A stretch of 64,000 nucleotides of DNA from JADKIH01 sp031427625 (GCA_031427625.1 JANPNV010000071.1:1-64000); one strand, 5' to 3'; counted from the first letter of the stretch, positions 36,514 through 46,215 are shown. Notes: generated from the letters alone by a model not told the origin. Made by a program: numbers and translations.

Positions 36514-36755
36514 GTTCGTGTTTTTAAGTGGACATAAAAAGTCCTTGCACGAACAATACGGATAGTCTTTGGTGATGTTTAATAATATTCCGCGAAAATA
36601 TTACATACTAAATATTATGTATTGATAGAGTAGAAAGTTGTTTTAATGGAAAATTGAAAAGGCAGATAAAAAATATTGAAATATTTATCTCAGAATTGAT
36701 ATTCCTAATTTTAGTAAAAATATTTTATTTATGTAAGAAAATGGTGATTCGTTAA

Positions 36756-37361
36756 TTATTTTGCGAATTCCAAAGTCAATTGTGGGTCGAGGACTCTGAA
36801 TGTTCTTCTATGAAAAGGGGAAAAACCAGTATTAATAATTGCCTTCCTGTGAAGAGCGGTTCCGTAACCCTTATTCTTATTCCAGCCATATTCAGGAAAG
36901 TCATTATGAAGGCTTTCCATGTAATCATCTCTGTATGTTTTAGCTAAAACGGATGCAGCTGCAATTGACATATAAATTCCATCCCCTCCGATAATGCACT
37001 TATGTTCTATAGTATTATATTTTTTAAATCGATTTCCATCTATGAGTAACAATTCAGGCATCAGTTTAAGCTTTTCAACAGCTCTATGCATAGCAAGAAA
37101 GGAGGCATTGAGTATATTGATTGTGTCGATTTCAGCATGCGATGCCCAGGAAACAGCCCAGGCAACTGCCTCCTGCTCGATCAAAGGTCGCAGAGAAAAT
37201 CTTTCTGGAGCCGTAAGTTTCTTTGAATCGTTTAAGAGCTTGTTATTAAAATTATGAGGTAGGATTACTGCAGCAGCATAAACGGGACCGGCAAGACATC
37301 CTCGTCCGGCTTCATCACATCCGGCTTCCACTAAATTTTTTTGAAAATATTTCTTAAGCAT
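36756..37361 (-). CDS. rnhB: ribonuclease HII
   Basis: RNase HII cuts RNA in RNA-DNA hybrids, including single ribonucleotides in DNA. Numbered from the ATG at 37361, the 201-aa protein has Asp16-Glu17 in the DEAGRG motif (16-21), LLIDGNRF with the third acidic residue, and SVLAKTYRDDYM with the fourth. The longest frame starts at a TTG (37373) that overlaps a -7 box at 37371-37378, so the ATG is preferred. Confidence 0.95.
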   Translation of the reverse strand: MLKKYFQKNLVEAGCDEAGRGCLAGPVYAAAVILPHNFNNKLLNDSKKLTAPERFSLRPLIEQEAVAWAVSWASHAEIDTINILNASFLAMHRAVEKLKLMPELLLIDGNRFKKYNTIEHKCIIGGDGIYMSIAAASVLAKTYRDDYMESLHNDFPEYGWNKNKGYGTALHRKAIINTGFSPFHRRTFRVLDPQLTLEFAK

Positions 37362-37370
37362 AAGTTGGAT

Positions 37371-37378
37371 CAAAGATA
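37371..37378 (-). promoter_or_regulatory. -7 box for rnhB
   Basis: Reverse-strand TATCTTTG fits TAnnTTTG and has 9 nt between it and the ATG at 37361. It covers the TTG that opens the longest frame and therefore helps fix the start. No -33 TTG is seen at normal spacing. Confidence 0.4.
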
Positions 37379-37437
37379 TATTTCAATGAACAGAATCTGC
37401 ATAGTATCCGATTTAATTTCGCACAATAATTATCAAC

Positions 37438-38571
37438 TTAATTAATTTGACGGATGCATTTTTCTATGCAGGCCCATAAAGAGTCAGCCGTATTCTGCCA
37501 GCTAAACTTCTGATGACGAAGCCGGCCTTTATTTATAAGAGTGTTTCTCAGGTTTTCATCGGAAAATAAAAGTGTCATTGCATCTGAAATAGAAGTAACG
37601 GAAAATGGATCACATAATAGGGCTGCATCACCTGCAATTTCCGGCATAGATGTAACGTTGCCCGTGATAACCGGTACATCACATTTCATGGCTTCAACAA
37701 TCGGGATTCCGAATCCTTCAAAAGTAGAGACATAGGTTACTGCGAAGGCGGAAGCGGTAATTAAAACCAAATCATCTTCAGATACTCTTCCTGTAAATAT
37801 TACATCGCTTTTATTACTCATGGTTAGGTACACATCTTCCATTTCCTTCGTCCACCATCGTTTTTGTCCAACAAGAAGTAACTTAATATCGCTTGATGAT
37901 TTCTTTTGGAATTCATCAAATGCTCTTAAAAGATTGGCAATATTTTTTCGCTGATGTAATGCGCCTACAAATAAAAAATAACGGCTTCCGGTTGAATGTT
38001 TATTACGTACAGATTGTTTTACTTCATCGGTGACAGGTTTAAATTTTTCGCCGACACCATTATAGACGATATCAATCTTTGACGCATTTACTCCATATGT
38101 TTTCACAACATCATTTTTTGTAAATTCTGATACCGTTGCAATCCTTGTTGCCTTATCTGCATACTTAGGAAAAAAATATTTGTAAAATAATCTATTGAAA
38201 ATGGGAAGATCTTTTGGATAATGCTCAAAATTCAAATCATGAATGACCGCCAGTGTTTTTACTCCTGACGAAAGTGACAGATAGCCATCAGTGCTGACAA
38301 ATAAATCAGGTTTGATTTTTTTGAAGACAAATGGAAGGCTCCATTCATACCATAAATACCAGAGAATAGGGTGGCGCGCAGGTGGAAAAATTGACAAGGG
38401 TTTTACGTTGGAGGAAAAAATAAATGCAGGGTCATGTTTCCTGTCAAAAAGAAATATAAAATCGTGTTCGGGATGGCTTACAGTGATTCTTTTCATGCTC
38501 TCCAAAGTAAAATAGCCGATGCCCTCCATTTTTCCCGGTATTAACATACGTGTATTTACTGCTATCAGCAT
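37438..38571 (-). CDS. glycosyltransferase family 4 (GT-B) protein
   Basis: Retaining glycosyltransferase that adds a sugar from a nucleotide donor, probably in surface-polysaccharide synthesis. From the ATG at 38571 the protein is 377 aa. The N-terminal domain starts MLIAVNTRMLIPGKMEGIGYF. The C-terminal donor domain has GALHQRKNIANLLRAF and the E-x7-E motif EGFGIPIVEAMKCDVPVIT. An earlier Met (38604) adds 11 residues of uncertain value. It is divergent from the LpxD-like gene, with polysaccharide genes further along. Confidence 0.9.
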   Translation of the reverse strand: MLIAVNTRMLIPGKMEGIGYFTLESMKRITVSHPEHDFIFLFDRKHDPAFIFSSNVKPLSIFPPARHPILWYLWYEWSLPFVFKKIKPDLFVSTDGYLSLSSGVKTLAVIHDLNFEHYPKDLPIFNRLFYKYFFPKYADKATRIATVSEFTKNDVVKTYGVNASKIDIVYNGVGEKFKPVTDEVKQSVRNKHSTGSRYFLFVGALHQRKNIANLLRAFDEFQKKSSSDIKLLLVGQKRWWTKEMEDVYLTMSNKSDVIFTGRVSEDDLVLITASAFAVTYVSTFEGFGIPIVEAMKCDVPVITGNVTSMPEIAGDAALLCDPFSVTSISDAMTLLFSDENLRNTLINKGRLRHQKFSWQNTADSLWACIEKCIRQIN

Positions 38572-38787
38572 GGAAGCGAAAGTAAATGTTTTTAATGATA
38601 CCATTTCTGCAGATATGCTAATTCATACAGGTTTTATTATTGGCAATTGAATAATTGTACTGTTTATGGAGCAACCGACATTTATTCTTCCTGATATTTA
38701 AGTGGGTCAGTGCATCATCGTGATAAATTGTTTATAGTTACTGTTGAAAAAAACCTTTTGGGAACTTCAATCGCCAATCAAAAGTGG

Positions 38788-38795
38788 TATTTTTG
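38788..38795 (+). promoter_or_regulatory. -7 box for the LpxD-like gene
   Basis: TATTTTTG fits TAnnTTTG and has 6 nt between it and the ATG at 38802, implying a leaderless or very short 5' end. The nearest TTG upstream (38758-38760) is 27 nt away, slightly beyond the usual spacing. Confidence 0.4.
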
Positions 38796-38801
38796 TGATC
38801 A

Positions 38802-39740
38802 ATGAAATTCCCTTCTCCAGCCACTCTCGATGATCTTGCCTTACTAACGGGTGCCCGTTCTGTAAAAAATACAAATGAATTAGTAACCGGAATCAATGAA
38901 ATTCATAAGGTTGAAATGGGTGATATTACATTTGTAGATCATCCTAAATACTACGACAAGGCTCTGACATCGGCTGCTACATTTATCATTATCAACAAAG
39001 AAATAGAAGCACCTGAGGGAAAGGGATTACTCATCATTGAGGATCCGTTTTCTGCATACATAACTATTGTTAAGAAGTACCGCACATTCCGTCCTGCCAG
39101 TGGTTCGGTAAGTGACTCATCGCTGATCGGCGAAGGAACTATTCTTCAGCCCGGAGTATTCGTCGGTGAACAAGTGCGTATCGGAAAAAATTGCATCATT
39201 CATTCGAATGTATCTATCTATGACCATTGTGTTATCGGAGATGATGTAATCATCCATGCAAACACAGTGATTGGGGCAGATGCATTTTATTTTAAGAGAA
39301 GATTATCGGGCTATGATAAAATGTATAGCTGCGGAAGAGTGGTAATAGAGAATAACGTAGAGATTGGCGCATCATGTACGATTGATAAGGGCGTTTCTGG
39401 TGATACTGTTATCGGAGAAGGTACTAAGATTGATAATCAAGTGCATGTCGGACATGATACTGTAGTCGGTAAAAATTGTCTTTTTGCCGCTCAGGTAGGC
39501 ATCGCTGGTGTGGTTACAATTGAAGACGATGTTATTTTATGGGGACAAGTTGGCGTACAGAAAGATCTTACCATTGGTAAGGGTGCTGTAGTTTTAGGAC
39601 AATCCGGAATACCAAAGTCGCTTGAAGGAGGGAAAACATATTTTGGAAGTCCCGTGCAGGAAGCGCGGGAAAAAATGAAGGAGCTTGCTCTAGTAAAGCA
39701 GCTTCCAGGTTTACTTGAAAAGTTGAAAAGGAAGGAATAA
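38802..39740 (+). CDS. LpxD-like UDP-3-O-acylglucosamine N-acyltransferase
   Basis: The 312-aa protein has an LpxD N-terminal domain (about 1-95, with DITFVDHPKYYDKAL) and a left-handed beta-helix of hexapeptide repeats (about 100-290). The expected catalytic His is in NQVHVGHDT (His218). LpxD attaches the N-linked acyl chain in lipid A synthesis. No lpxA, lpxC or fabZ is adjacent, and this protein is a little shorter than E. coli LpxD, so it may be a second copy with another substrate. Its TAA directly abuts the ATG of the phosphatase gene. Confidence 0.85.
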   Translation: MKFPSPATLDDLALLTGARSVKNTNELVTGINEIHKVEMGDITFVDHPKYYDKALTSAATFIIINKEIEAPEGKGLLIIEDPFSAYITIVKKYRTFRPASGSVSDSSLIGEGTILQPGVFVGEQVRIGKNCIIHSNVSIYDHCVIGDDVIIHANTVIGADAFYFKRRLSGYDKMYSCGRVVIENNVEIGASCTIDKGVSGDTVIGEGTKIDNQVHVGHDTVVGKNCLFAAQVGIAGVVTIEDDVILWGQVGVQKDLTIGKGAVVLGQSGIPKSLEGGKTYFGSPVQEAREKMKELALVKQLPGLLEKLKRKE

Positions 39741-40991
39741 ATGTCGAAGACGGAAAAATCAATTTCACCCGGACCGCAGGTCAGCGAATTGCAAATTGAA
39801 TTGCAGGCGAAGAAAACACAGCTTCACTGGTTACTTCAGATTACGAAGGCTATTAATTATAATTTCAGCACGAAGCAGCTTCTCGACGTTTATGAGCATG
39901 TATTACACAGTCAGCTGAAGGTTGGCAAATTTGCATTACTGATAAATGATGAAGTATGGAAATGCGCCATTCTAAGTGGGACCGATAAGAGTCTGAAAGA
40001 AGTAAACATGGAACACCTTCTGACGGAATTAAACAAGCTTCATCGTCTTGAAACGGAGCAAGAACTTTGGATAAATAATTTCGATACGATACTTCCTGTT
40101 TATCATAAGGATCAGTTGCTTGCTTATGCACTGATTGGTGGATTGTCAGGATCGGTAATTCCTATAAAGAATGAGTTAAGTTCATTTATACATACTATTA
40201 CCAATCTTATTGTTGTTGCAATCGAAAACAGTCATACGGCTAAAGAAAAAATTCGACAGGCAGGGATCAGGAAGGAATTGGAATTAGCAGCGCAGATGCA
40301 AACCATGTTATTCCCTGTAGAGATGCCGAAGAGCGAGAAGTTTGAGATTCATGCAACATACCTTCCGCATCAGGAAGTTGGAGGGGATTATTACGACTTT
40401 CTGGAATTAAACGACAAGGAATTTATTTTCTGCATGGCTGATGTTTCAGGAAAAGGAATTCCGGCGGCATTGCTTATGTCGAATTTTCAAGCCAATCTGC
40501 ATGCACTTGTGAAGCATAATTCTTCATTGTCTGATCTAATACCTTTGCTCAATGATAAAGTTTATAAGAGCGCAAAAGGAGAGAAGTTTATTACGTTTTT
40601 CATCGGAAAATATAATCTTGAAACGCGTCAGTTGTATTATGTAAACGCAGGGCATAATCCGCCTTTTCTCATTCATGAAAAAGTAGTGTTCATGTTAAAC
40701 GATGGCACAACAGGTCTTGGAATGTTTGAAGAACTTCCATTCATTAATCAAGGAAAAGTTTTTATTCCTCCCAATGCTATGCTTCATTGCTATACTGACG
40801 GTGTTACTGAAGTTGAGAATGAGAAAGACATGGAGTTCGGGATGGACAGGCTCCGCGAATTTCTGACTGAAAGAAAACAGATGCATGACATGAAACTGCT
40901 GCATCAGCAACTGGTTTCTGATCTTTCGGCTTTTAAACAGGCCAGAAATTATACGGATGATATTACGTTATTAAGCTGCTGGTTCAGGTAA
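39741..40991 (+). CDS. PP2C-type (SpoIIE) serine/threonine phosphatase with GAF-like sensor
   Basis: The 416-aa protein starts with a coiled coil (about 14-35) and a GAF-like region (about 40-165). The SpoIIE/PP2C catalytic domain follows (about 195-415) with GGDYYDF (metal-binding Asp), FCMADVSGKGIPAALLMS, YVNAGHNPPFL and NYTDDITLL. Such phosphatases (RsbU-like) usually dephosphorylate anti-sigma-factor antagonists. No STAS or kinase partner is nearby. It follows the LpxD-like gene with no gap, an unusual pairing that may only reflect shared transcription. Confidence 0.9.
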   Translation: MSKTEKSISPGPQVSELQIELQAKKTQLHWLLQITKAINYNFSTKQLLDVYEHVLHSQLKVGKFALLINDEVWKCAILSGTDKSLKEVNMEHLLTELNKLHRLETEQELWINNFDTILPVYHKDQLLAYALIGGLSGSVIPIKNELSSFIHTITNLIVVAIENSHTAKEKIRQAGIRKELELAAQMQTMLFPVEMPKSEKFEIHATYLPHQEVGGDYYDFLELNDKEFIFCMADVSGKGIPAALLMSNFQANLHALVKHNSSLSDLIPLLNDKVYKSAKGEKFITFFIGKYNLETRQLYYVNAGHNPPFLIHEKVVFMLNDGTTGLGMFEELPFINQGKVFIPPNAMLHCYTDGVTEVENEKDMEFGMDRLREFLTERKQMHDMKLLHQQLVSDLSAFKQARNYTDDITLLSCWFR

Positions 40992-41088
40992 GCTAATTTG
41001 TTGTTTTTTGAAAATCCTATTTTGAATTTATGAAATAGAATGCCAGATGAATCACGAATCATCTTTTGAGAGACGTACTTGAAAAAAA

Positions 41089-42537
41089 TTAATTATCGAT
41101 TTTAATCTCTGATGTTTTATTGTGATAAACATCCAATGCAACAATCATGGCAATAAATGCCCATACGGGTACTGCAAGTTTATCAGTATCAAGAAAATTA
41201 TTTAGAACTCCGTGAACAAAATAGGTAATTAGCCCAAGCAGTATTCCAAGAGTCAAAGTCCTGACGTAAGGATCCTTCGAAGACGAATACATTTTTGAAG
41301 CGCGGTAAATAAATGTAAAAACAATCGCAATCATTGCCAGCATGCCGAGCACTCCTGATTCTGCGAGTGGCCCGATGTATTCACTATGTGCATTTCCCCT
41401 GTCGCCGGCATTCGTACTGATAATTGTCATTTCACTCGATTTTTGGAATGGCGCATAGTTAAACTGGTATGTTCCGGGTCCCCATCCCCAGAATGGTCTG
41501 TCTTCAAACATTCTGATAGCGCTGTTCCACCTGTTAATTCGTTCGAGGTTGGAGGCATCAGTAGATATATTTGAAATCGACTGAATGTGTTTGTTGAAAT
41601 CCGTCGCAGAATCCTGTCTGTTTTTTTCGAGCTTCATAAATATATCGGACCGGAATAATAAAAATACAGTTGCAAGTCCTGCGGTAATCAGGAGGACGTT
41701 GTAAAATTTAATCCGGAATATGTAAATGAAATAAATAATAAAAACCACAATCAAGCTTAGCCAGGCTGCACGTGTGTATGAGAGTATGATTGCAGTCAAT
41801 AGCATCATCACCATAAATCCTGCTCCGAATCTCTCCCGAAAGGATGCATAGCGGTCACGCATGAATGCAATCATTGGAGGAATGAAAAGTGCAAGAACGG
41901 CGGCATAGGCTGTATGATCGTTGTAGAATGGTATCATAACCCAGTGTGCAGCTTTCTGTGTCCAGCCATTTTCTGCATGTCGCTCGATCGTATATACAAT
42001 TACGACAAACAGAGTAAACATATATAGCCAGACAAATCGCTTAATGTTTTTGATGTTCTTGAAAAGTTGTGTTCCCAGAAAATAAAATGGAACAATAAAC
42101 CATAGTTGTGAAAGAAGATGTTTGAAAGATACCAGTGGATTACTGCTCGTTAATGATGTGATAAACATCCAGGTAATGTGAAACAGAATAGCAATGGAAA
42201 CGGGGTGGTATAGAATTTTTTTATCAAACCCTCCTTCGAAGATAAATTTGAAAATAAAGATTAGCAGGATTCCGAATAGCAGTGGTTCTCCCGGAATGCT
42301 TATGGCAGGACCACTTGTCTTATCATTTAATACGATTGCGAGTGGTGTACTGAATGCCACCAGAAGCAGAATGGTGTCGAGCGAAAAAATAGTGAGATAA
42401 AGAATGGCTGCGAAGATGGGAATAACAGCAATCCAGTAATTCTCTTTTACAAGCATAAATAGGCTAACGGAAATAAATACAATCATTATTCCGTAAAACC
42501 AACGAAGCTCAACCTTTTCAGGGACAAGTGATTTCAA
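41089..42537 (-). CDS. O-antigen ligase / Wzy-type family membrane protein
   Basis: The 482-aa protein has about twelve hydrophobic helices and a large loop (about 310-390) containing WGWGPGTYQFNYAPFQKS and NAHSEYIGPLAESGVLG, the typical Wzy_C/O-antigen ligase signature. It acts in the inner membrane, either joining O-antigen to lipid A-core or polymerising repeat units; the family alone does not separate these. It directly follows the Wzz gene, with no base between the Wzz stop and its start. Confidence 0.88.
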   Translation of the reverse strand: MKSLVPEKVELRWFYGIMIVFISVSLFMLVKENYWIAVIPIFAAILYLTIFSLDTILLLVAFSTPLAIVLNDKTSGPAISIPGEPLLFGILLIFIFKFIFEGGFDKKILYHPVSIAILFHITWMFITSLTSSNPLVSFKHLLSQLWFIVPFYFLGTQLFKNIKNIKRFVWLYMFTLFVVIVYTIERHAENGWTQKAAHWVMIPFYNDHTAYAAVLALFIPPMIAFMRDRYASFRERFGAGFMVMMLLTAIILSYTRAAWLSLIVVFIIYFIYIFRIKFYNVLLITAGLATVFLLFRSDIFMKLEKNRQDSATDFNKHIQSISNISTDASNLERINRWNSAIRMFEDRPFWGWGPGTYQFNYAPFQKSSEMTIISTNAGDRGNAHSEYIGPLAESGVLGMLAMIAIVFTFIYRASKMYSSSKDPYVRTLTLGILLGLITYFVHGVLNNFLDTDKLAVPVWAFIAMIVALDVYHNKTSEIKIDN

Positions 42538-43491
42538 TTAGCTTAGCTTTTTCTTTGAATCAAACACCAGCATTACGACGAATGCAAGGAGTAGGGATGA
42601 TCCTACTGAAATCAGAACGATAAGCCATCGAACGGGATATGCTTTTTTGTCGGATGGAAATGGCTTGGTAACGACATTGGCATAGGTGAGTTTTTTGTAA
42701 ACGTCTCTGTAAGCTACATCATTCGCAAGTTTCAAGTCATTATATGTTCCTCTTATTCGCCAAAGGTGTTCATTCAATGAGTTAAACTCCGTTCCCTTAT
42801 CCTTTAAGCCCTCCATAATCTGTTTTGATTCATTTATGACTCTTGTGTTTCCAACACTTAATCCACGCATGTAAGCACGGGTGACTTCTTTGGATTGAGA
42901 CTTATAGTCTAGAAGTCCGTATTTCATGCTGTACTCATGCATTAATGTTTCCATTGAATCCATTTCTTTCCTCTTATTTAAGAGCTGGTCTGTAGTAATA
43001 ACGAGTACTTCATACGATTTCTCTCTTTGTAGTTCACGTGCTTTTACATCAAAATAGTGAATGATAGAATCAGTGATTTCAGATGCGATCATTGGATCGG
43101 TATCGTAAACAGTAATCTCCATCGATTCATATTCGGTTTTTTTGATGAGGATATTTTCATCATACATTTTATAAATAAGACTTTGATAAGTCTTATTTTT
43201 TAATGTGTCAATGTCATAATGCTCGAAGAGGTTAAAAGTTTTAATAATCTTATCGCGTATATCATAAGACTGAGCGAGCTGCAGCATCTGTTCCGTCGCA
43301 CTTTCTGTAGAGTAGGCGATGAGGTTCGACGGGTAAACAAGAGCAAACGATTTAAATCGAGGTTTTATAAAAATCGGGGAGGAAAACAATATTGATCCGC
43401 CGAGAGAGATTAATCCTACGATGATGAGGTGCTTTTTCCATTTTTCTAATAAGCGAAGCAGATCAATAGAGTTGAAGAAGGTATTATCCAT
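42538..43491 (-). CDS. Wzz-domain chain-length determinant protein (copy 2)
   Basis: The 317-aa inner-membrane protein has transmembrane helices at about 18-40 and 286-308, enclosing a periplasmic helical domain with a coiled coil (about 155-240). The second helix is preceded by KAYPVRWLIVLISVG, the Pro-containing Wzz feature. It lacks the cytoplasmic Wzc kinase domain. It is similar in layout and in both helix regions to the adjacent 371-aa protein, so the pair probably arose by duplication. It abuts the O-antigen ligase-like gene. Confidence 0.87.
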   Translation of the reverse strand: MDNTFFNSIDLLRLLEKWKKHLIIVGLISLGGSILFSSPIFIKPRFKSFALVYPSNLIAYSTESATEQMLQLAQSYDIRDKIIKTFNLFEHYDIDTLKNKTYQSLIYKMYDENILIKKTEYESMEITVYDTDPMIASEITDSIIHYFDVKARELQREKSYEVLVITTDQLLNKRKEMDSMETLMHEYSMKYGLLDYKSQSKEVTRAYMRGLSVGNTRVINESKQIMEGLKDKGTEFNSLNEHLWRIRGTYNDLKLANDVAYRDVYKKLTYANVVTKPFPSDKKAYPVRWLIVLISVGSSLLLAFVVMLVFDSKKKLS

Positions 43492-43509
43492 TTAATTATA
43501 ACTATTTGA

Positions 43510-44625
43510 TTAGAGGTTGTATTTTATTTCTCTCACCTTCTCGAAAACGAGAAGTACTACTACAGAGAGTATAAATGTCAGTGTGACTGCAATAAGCATG
43601 ATGAACCATCTGACAGGATAACTTTTTTTCTCTGCTTTTATTGCTTTGTTGACTACGAATTTCGATGTAAGATTCTGATTGGCATCTACTGTAAGCTTGT
43701 CGAATTGTTTTCTGATTTTTGAGAGTTCTTCTCTGTCTAGTTTAAGTTCTTCATTAAGCGAAACACTTGCTCCGCCATATTGAGCTAGATTTTTTAATTG
43801 CGCTTTCAGGTTTTGCATGCGTGCTCCAGCATAACCTATTCTTGACTTGGTTCCGAGGATGGCCGTATCACCGTCCTGTTTATATTTTTGAAGGATAAGT
43901 AGACTGGCTTGTTCACCTGCGAAAACGGATGAAGCCTGTGTATATTCTTTATTCAGAATTTCTGTCTGGCTTAGGAAGTTCATGACTCCCAAATCACAAA
44001 TCTGCTTTAATGAGTCCTCCTTCGATTTCATTACTGCAAGTTTCGCCTGATAGGCACCGTTAACAATACTAAGTGCTTCTTCCGCTCTGCTACGCTGAAT
44101 TTTCGTTTTCATCATATCCAGATAACTGGAGATATCATTGGCAATATCAGCGGCCATTTGAGGATCCTGATCAAGAACATCAATTCTCACCGACATAAAT
44201 TCCGTACGAGAAAAACTGATGTTGTCTTTGAATTTTTCAAAAAGGAGAGTCATCGGAAATTCTGCCTTGTTGCTAATTTGATAGTGATTGAGAAGATCGT
44301 ATTTGTTGACAACGTGCTCACGTATTTCATCGGAGTTTAAAATCTGAAGCATTTGCTCTGCCTGTTCCTCTTCTCCGAATGCGAGAATATCCTGTTTTTC
44401 AGAAGCCGATTCTTCAAGTATTGCCTTACTGATAGAGTTCGTTGCTGAAGGGAAAAAGATGACTGATGACCTGAATTTGGGGGTTATAAAGGCCGGACCT
44501 GAGAAAATAAAAGATCCAAGTAAAGTCAATAGAAATATAATAACCAATGGTTTACGCCAGCGCACCAAAAGAAATAATAAACTGGTAGATTCCAGATAAG
44601 CAGACTCCCTGGCTTTTTGAAACAT
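43510..44625 (-). CDS. Wzz-domain chain-length determinant protein (copy 1)
   Basis: The 371-aa protein has helices at about 28-48 and 340-362 and a long periplasmic coiled-coil region (about 180-310). The C-terminal SYPVRWFIMLIAV matches the same position in the next gene (AYPVRWLIVLISV), and the first helices also align. It has no kinase domain. It is 18 nt upstream of the second copy on the same strand and 89 bp downstream of the flippase gene. Its role is likely control of polysaccharide chain length. Confidence 0.87.
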   Translation of the reverse strand: MFQKARESAYLESTSLLFLLVRWRKPLVIIFLLTLLGSFIFSGPAFITPKFRSSVIFFPSATNSISKAILEESASEKQDILAFGEEEQAEQMLQILNSDEIREHVVNKYDLLNHYQISNKAEFPMTLLFEKFKDNISFSRTEFMSVRIDVLDQDPQMAADIANDISSYLDMMKTKIQRSRAEEALSIVNGAYQAKLAVMKSKEDSLKQICDLGVMNFLSQTEILNKEYTQASSVFAGEQASLLILQKYKQDGDTAILGTKSRIGYAGARMQNLKAQLKNLAQYGGASVSLNEELKLDREELSKIRKQFDKLTVDANQNLTSKFVVNKAIKAEKKSYPVRWFIMLIAVTLTFILSVVVLLVFEKVREIKYNL

Positions 44626-44714
44626 TGCTTTTTATATGAAAATCGGCTAGAAGGGCTTCAAAGGTAGAAAAGGAAATGAGAACTCAAAGCATATGTGGGT
44701 TGTGTATGAGTTTA

Positions 44715-46169
44715 TCATTCTTCTTCATATTTAATTATGCGATAGATGTTCCTGATGCTGATTAGTTTGATGACTAATGCTAAAGTAAAGCATGCGCTAA
44801 AAGAAATGATAAGTTGGCTGATCCAATATACGGGAATGTGTGAGACAATTAGATTAATTCCAATAATTCCACATACAAAAAGGAGAAGTTTTAGGATAAG
44901 CATATAATTTCTTCTGAAACCAAAGGCCATTTGCGCCATGAAAATTTGCGCCAGGGCAGTAAACGCTTGAGTCGATATCGACGAAATAGCGGCCCCGGTT
45001 GCGGAGTATTTAGGGATCAGGATAAAATTAAGAACGATATTAAAAACCATCCCGGCAGTGGCCATTATATTTAGCTGTCGGAGATTGCCATTTGCCGTTA
45101 GAAGCGTACCGAAAATATAGGTAGTGGAAATCGGAATAAAGCAGCACATGAGTATTCTGAAAACAGAAGCGGATTCTTCGATATGGTTTCCTTTGTATAG
45201 CATGTCCATGATATCATAGCTGAAGAAATAAGAGCATGTAGCAACGATAAAGGCAGGAACTACTAAGAGGGAAAATGCCAGTCTGACCATTTCTTCAACA
45301 TTTTGGCGGAGCTTTATCATCCGTGCAAATATGGGAAGCAGAAGACCTGCAAATAAAAATGCGATCATGTTCGAAGCGTCCAGCAGCCTGTATGCTGAAG
45401 CATAAATTCCGGCCTCATGAGCACCTATACGAAACGGAAGAAGTCGTTCGAGCATTACACCATCGATGCGGTTGTAAAAGGTCATAAGTAAAACGAGTAC
45501 AGCATATGGATAGCTCTTTTTCAGGATCATTACGAAAAATGGCCAGCGCCATTGTAATTTCCTGATTCGGGCTTTTTTCATGACGATGATAAGCGTTATG
45601 AATGCTGTAGTAAGGTAACCGGCAGTCTGCGCATATATAAACCACCGAATATCGAATTCTCCGGGTTTGTTATATTTTATCAGCAGAATGCCACAAAGCA
45701 CGATCATTATCAGCCTGTCGAGAATAGAGATAAGGCTGTCTGTTTTAAACATATGAAGTCCGGCCAGGTTCGATCGCAGGTACATGATGAATGATATAAG
45801 AACCTGATTAAACAGGACTGCGATCAGCATCTTTATCATATCATCGGTATAGCCGATTACGAATCCTCCAATAATGGTAACGATTACGAAAATTCCGGCA
45901 AGAAGCAGTCGTAGCAGAATGATACTTGAAAGATGTTTACTTAAGAGGTGATTATTTTGCGAAATATTCTTGTTATTGAAATTGGTAATTCCAAAATCAA
46001 GCAGGATATTAAGCAGGAAAGAAAAATTGAAAATGGCATAATAAAAACCATATTGCTCTGTACCCACAGCATTCTGAACGGCTACCTCAATGCCAAATAC
46101 CCAGATTGGCTTGATGAGCAGATTCAAAGAAAGTACTAAAGCAAGGTTGGTAACGAACTTCCGCTGCAT
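44715..46169 (-). CDS. Wzx-like polysaccharide flippase (MOP superfamily)
   Basis: The 484-aa protein has about fourteen hydrophobic helices, the usual count for the polysaccharide-transport family. The start, VFGIEVAVQNAVGTEQYGFYYAIFNFSF, and DFGITNFNNKNIS are typical of lipid-linked oligosaccharide flippases. It moves lipid-linked repeat units across the inner membrane. It heads a reverse cluster of flippase, two Wzz proteins and O-antigen ligase, and has its own well-formed promoter with a palindrome on the -33 box. Confidence 0.9.
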   Translation of the reverse strand: MQRKFVTNLALVLSLNLLIKPIWVFGIEVAVQNAVGTEQYGFYYAIFNFSFLLNILLDFGITNFNNKNISQNNHLLSKHLSSIILLRLLLAGIFVIVTIIGGFVIGYTDDMIKMLIAVLFNQVLISFIMYLRSNLAGLHMFKTDSLISILDRLIMIVLCGILLIKYNKPGEFDIRWFIYAQTAGYLTTAFITLIIVMKKARIRKLQWRWPFFVMILKKSYPYAVLVLLMTFYNRIDGVMLERLLPFRIGAHEAGIYASAYRLLDASNMIAFLFAGLLLPIFARMIKLRQNVEEMVRLAFSLLVVPAFIVATCSYFFSYDIMDMLYKGNHIEESASVFRILMCCFIPISTTYIFGTLLTANGNLRQLNIMATAGMVFNIVLNFILIPKYSATGAAISSISTQAFTALAQIFMAQMAFGFRRNYMLILKLLLFVCGIIGINLIVSHIPVYWISQLIISFSACFTLALVIKLISIRNIYRIIKYEEE

Positions 46170-46185
46170 CGATTTTTATGTGCGG

Positions 46186-46215
46186 CAAATGTAGTTTTAA
46201 TAAGCACTTTGACAA
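46186..46215 (-). promoter_or_regulatory. Bacteroidota promoter (TTG-N19-TACATTTG) of the flippase operon
   Basis: On the reverse strand TTG (46215-46213) is followed after 19 nt by TACATTTG (46193-46186). Both boxes and the spacing fit the Bacteroidota consensus, with the ATG 16 nt further on. The -33 box lies inside a perfect palindrome (46204-46220). Confidence 0.7.

Noticed and set aside
41041..41065. Hairpin GATGAATCACGAATCATC as a terminator
   Set aside because: The arms do not pair cleanly and no T run follows.
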